NCBI GenBank assembly: GCA_964579765.1
Contig: CAZOIK010000446.1
Coordinates: 1 to 19,882 of the forward strand
Length of the DNA stretch: 19,882 nucleotides
Direction: 5' to 3'
Source of the DNA: DATNBT01 sp964579765
GTDB lineage: Bacteria > Acidobacteriota > Vicinamibacteria > Vicinamibacterales > CAVVIG01
The translations under genes were made by a program, and so were the position numbers. Below are positions 18,507 through 19,882 of the stretch, in pieces. The notes under the pieces were generated by a model. That model worked only from the letters and a program-made list of their open reading frames with translations. It was not told where the DNA came from and searched no databases. Within the stretch, counting starts at the first letter, position 1. Each line of letters starts with the position of its first letter.

Positions 18507-19882
18507 CTAAACGGACCGCCCCACGTATGTCGCCCGATTGCTGGGGAAGGCTAAGGTTATCACCCACGCCGCTACGGCTGCAGCCAGGCCGGCGACCGCA
18601 GGCGTGACGACGCCCCAGCCGCGGCCGCCTGTCGCGACGTGGACGACGAGCGCCGCCGCGACGCCCGCAATCATCGTCGCCAGCGCGCCCGCCGGCGCGG
18701 TGCGCGGCACATACAGACCGGCGAGCACGGGCACGAACAGCGACACGCCGATGAGCGTGTAGAAGATCGTCAGCGCGTTGACGACGCTGCCGAGCGCGAC
18801 GGCGAGTGCTATGCCGACGGCGCCGCTGACGACGGCGGTTCCGCGTGCGAGCCGCAGCATTCGAGCGTCCGACGCGGTCGGATCGACGAAGCGCTTGTAG
18901 AAGTCCTGCGCCAGCGAGGTCGTCAGCATGAACAGAATCGCGTCGGACGCACTGATCTCCGCTGAGAACACGGCTGCGACGCCGACGGCGCCGACCAGCG
19001 GCGGCAGCGAACGGACGAGCAGCGTCGGCAACGCGGCGTCCGGCGAGCCGAGTGACGGAAACTGCGATCGCGCGGCGATGCCGAGGAGCGCTGGCACGGC
19101 CGCGAAAATCAAAAGGCCGAGCGCGTTGAAGCCAACCCCTATCCGCACGGCGCGATCGTCGCGCGCGCCGAAAATCTTCTGCAGCAGTCCGGGCGACACG
19201 ATGAACGGCGGCACGATAATCGCGAGCGTCGCGAGCCCCGGCGAGCCAGCGCGCCAGAACTGCCAGTAGTCGTCCACGGGCTGCAGCGTGTGAAGACGGC
19301 TCATGCCGCCGGAAATCAGCACGGCCAGCGGCAGCGCGAGCGCGAACCCGATCATCTTGACCGCGAGCTGCACGACGTTGACCCACGCGGCCGTCAGCAG
19401 TCCGCCGGCCGCGAAGTACGCCGTGATCACGACGCCGCCGATCGCGCAGCCGAGCCACGGGGGCGCCCCGGTGACGGCCGAGATGATGGTGCCGATCGCC
19501 CAGAGCTGCCCGGCGAGGATGAACAGCGCGCCGAGCCAGAGAACGCCGGCGGCCACGCTGCGCACCGACACGTCGTAGCGGTGCTCGAGGAAGTCTCCGA
19601 CCGTGCGAAGCCGATGCGCTTCGGCGACGCGCCGCATCGACGGACCGATCCAGAACGCCAGCACGATCGAACCGAGACCCGCACAGCCGACCCACCAGAC
19701 GGCGCTGATGCCGTAGGTGTAGCCGAGCGCCGTCGCGCCGACGGTCGATCCCGCGCCGATGTTCGCGGCGAGCATCGTCGAGAAGATGAGCCCGGGACCG
19801 AGCGCGCGCCCCGCGACGAAGAAATCCTTCGTCCCGGACACCCGTCGCCCGATCCAGAGACCGAGCGCGATCAGCAGACCGC
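18507..19882 (-). CDS. Sodium:solute symporter (SSS family), N-terminus beyond right edge
   Basis: At least 457 residues of an inner-membrane Na+-coupled transporter. The frame is open to the window edge and starts within the first or second helix (GLLIALGLWIGRR), so the true start is outside. The family motif KDFFVAGRALGPGL follows, then LAANIGAGSTVGAT, a polytopic core, and FSAEISASDAILFMLTTSLAQDFYKRF. The last is the helix that carries Na+-site Ser/Asp residues in SSS proteins and the usual post-helix signature. The C-terminus has further helices and ends YVGRSV. The substrate cannot be read; the downstream tartrate/malate-type dehydrogenase in the same direction suggests a hydroxy-acid or related organic acid. 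The stop is 65 nt upstream of the dehydrogenase ATG, so the two probably share a transcript. Confidence 0.9.
   Translation of the reverse strand, partial: GLLIALGLWIGRRVSGTKDFFVAGRALGPGLIFSTMLAANIGAGSTVGATALGYTYGISAVWWVGCAGLGSIVLAFWIGPSMRRVAEAHRLRTVGDFLEHRYDVSVRSVAAGVLWLGALFILAGQLWAIGTIISAVTGAPPWLGCAIGGVVITAYFAAGGLLTAAWVNVVQLAVKMIGFALALPLAVLISGGMSRLHTLQPVDDYWQFWRAGSPGLATLAIIVPPFIVSPGLLQKIFGARDDRAVRIGVGFNALGLLIFAAVPALLGIAARSQFPSLGSPDAALPTLLVRSLPPLVGAVGVAAVFSAEISASDAILFMLTTSLAQDFYKRFVDPTASDARMLRLARGTAVVSGAVGIALAVALGSVVNALTIFYTLIGVSLFVPVLAGLYVPRTAPAGALATMIAGVAAALVVHVATGGRGWGVVTPAVAGLAAAVAAWVITLAFPSNRATYVGRSV

Noticed and set aside
17380..19695. A 771-codon frame that would fuse an N-terminal extension to the dehydrogenase
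   Set aside because: The upstream part is an out-of-frame reading of the SSS symporter gene; the dehydrogenase starts at 18441 with AGGA 7 nt upstream and a typical family N-terminus.

Overview
The window is about two-thirds G+C, densely packed, and reads as a chromosomal segment of an aerobic or facultative Gram-negative bacterium. Two ~1000-residue TonB-dependent receptors with an N-terminal carboxypeptidase-regulatory-like domain, high G+C, and multiheme and barrel-linked cytochromes together resemble Acidobacteriota, possibly the Vicinamibacteria. That placement is an inference from gene style, not from a marker phylogeny; polA is the best gene in the window to test it.

Left part (1-9291): polA (minus, C-terminus beyond the left edge) is divergent, across 35 nt, from a small predicted lipoprotein gene (plus). 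The lipoprotein gene converges on and overlaps the first of two tandem minus-strand TonB-dependent receptor genes. The second receptor gene starts at an AT-rich divergent control region (9292-9431).

Middle (9432-14526): a tightly coupled plus-strand operon of four genes with 1-nt spacing or short overlaps: a PuuB/DadA-like FAD amine oxidase, tricarballylate dehydrogenase TcuA, its Fe-S/heme membrane electron-transfer partner TcuB, and an MFS transporter. The most unusual feature is inside tcuB: a pair of inverted REP-like palindromes sits in frame in the coding sequence and is translated as a linker of about 21 residues. A third copy of the palindrome, with a compensatory stem change, lies between two genes near the right end.

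Right part (14548-19882, all minus): a two-gene cytochrome unit (a c-type cytochrome domain fused to a probable outer-membrane barrel, followed with a GTGA overlap by a pentaheme cytochrome c), then a tartrate/D-malate-type oxidative decarboxylase gene and a sodium:solute symporter gene cut by the right edge.

Working model: the receptor divergent from the tcu operon may bring a carboxylated, probably amine-bearing nutrient into the periplasm. The MFS carrier would move it inward, the FAD amine oxidase would deaminate it, TcuA would oxidise the tricarboxylate and TcuB would pass electrons to quinone. The beta-decarboxylating dehydrogenase and SSS symporter could handle a related hydroxy-dicarboxylate. 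The family assignments are well supported; the substrate and the joint pathway are inference. No tRNA, rRNA, CRISPR array, insertion sequence or integrase was seen, and no gene-free stretch exceeds 300 bases.
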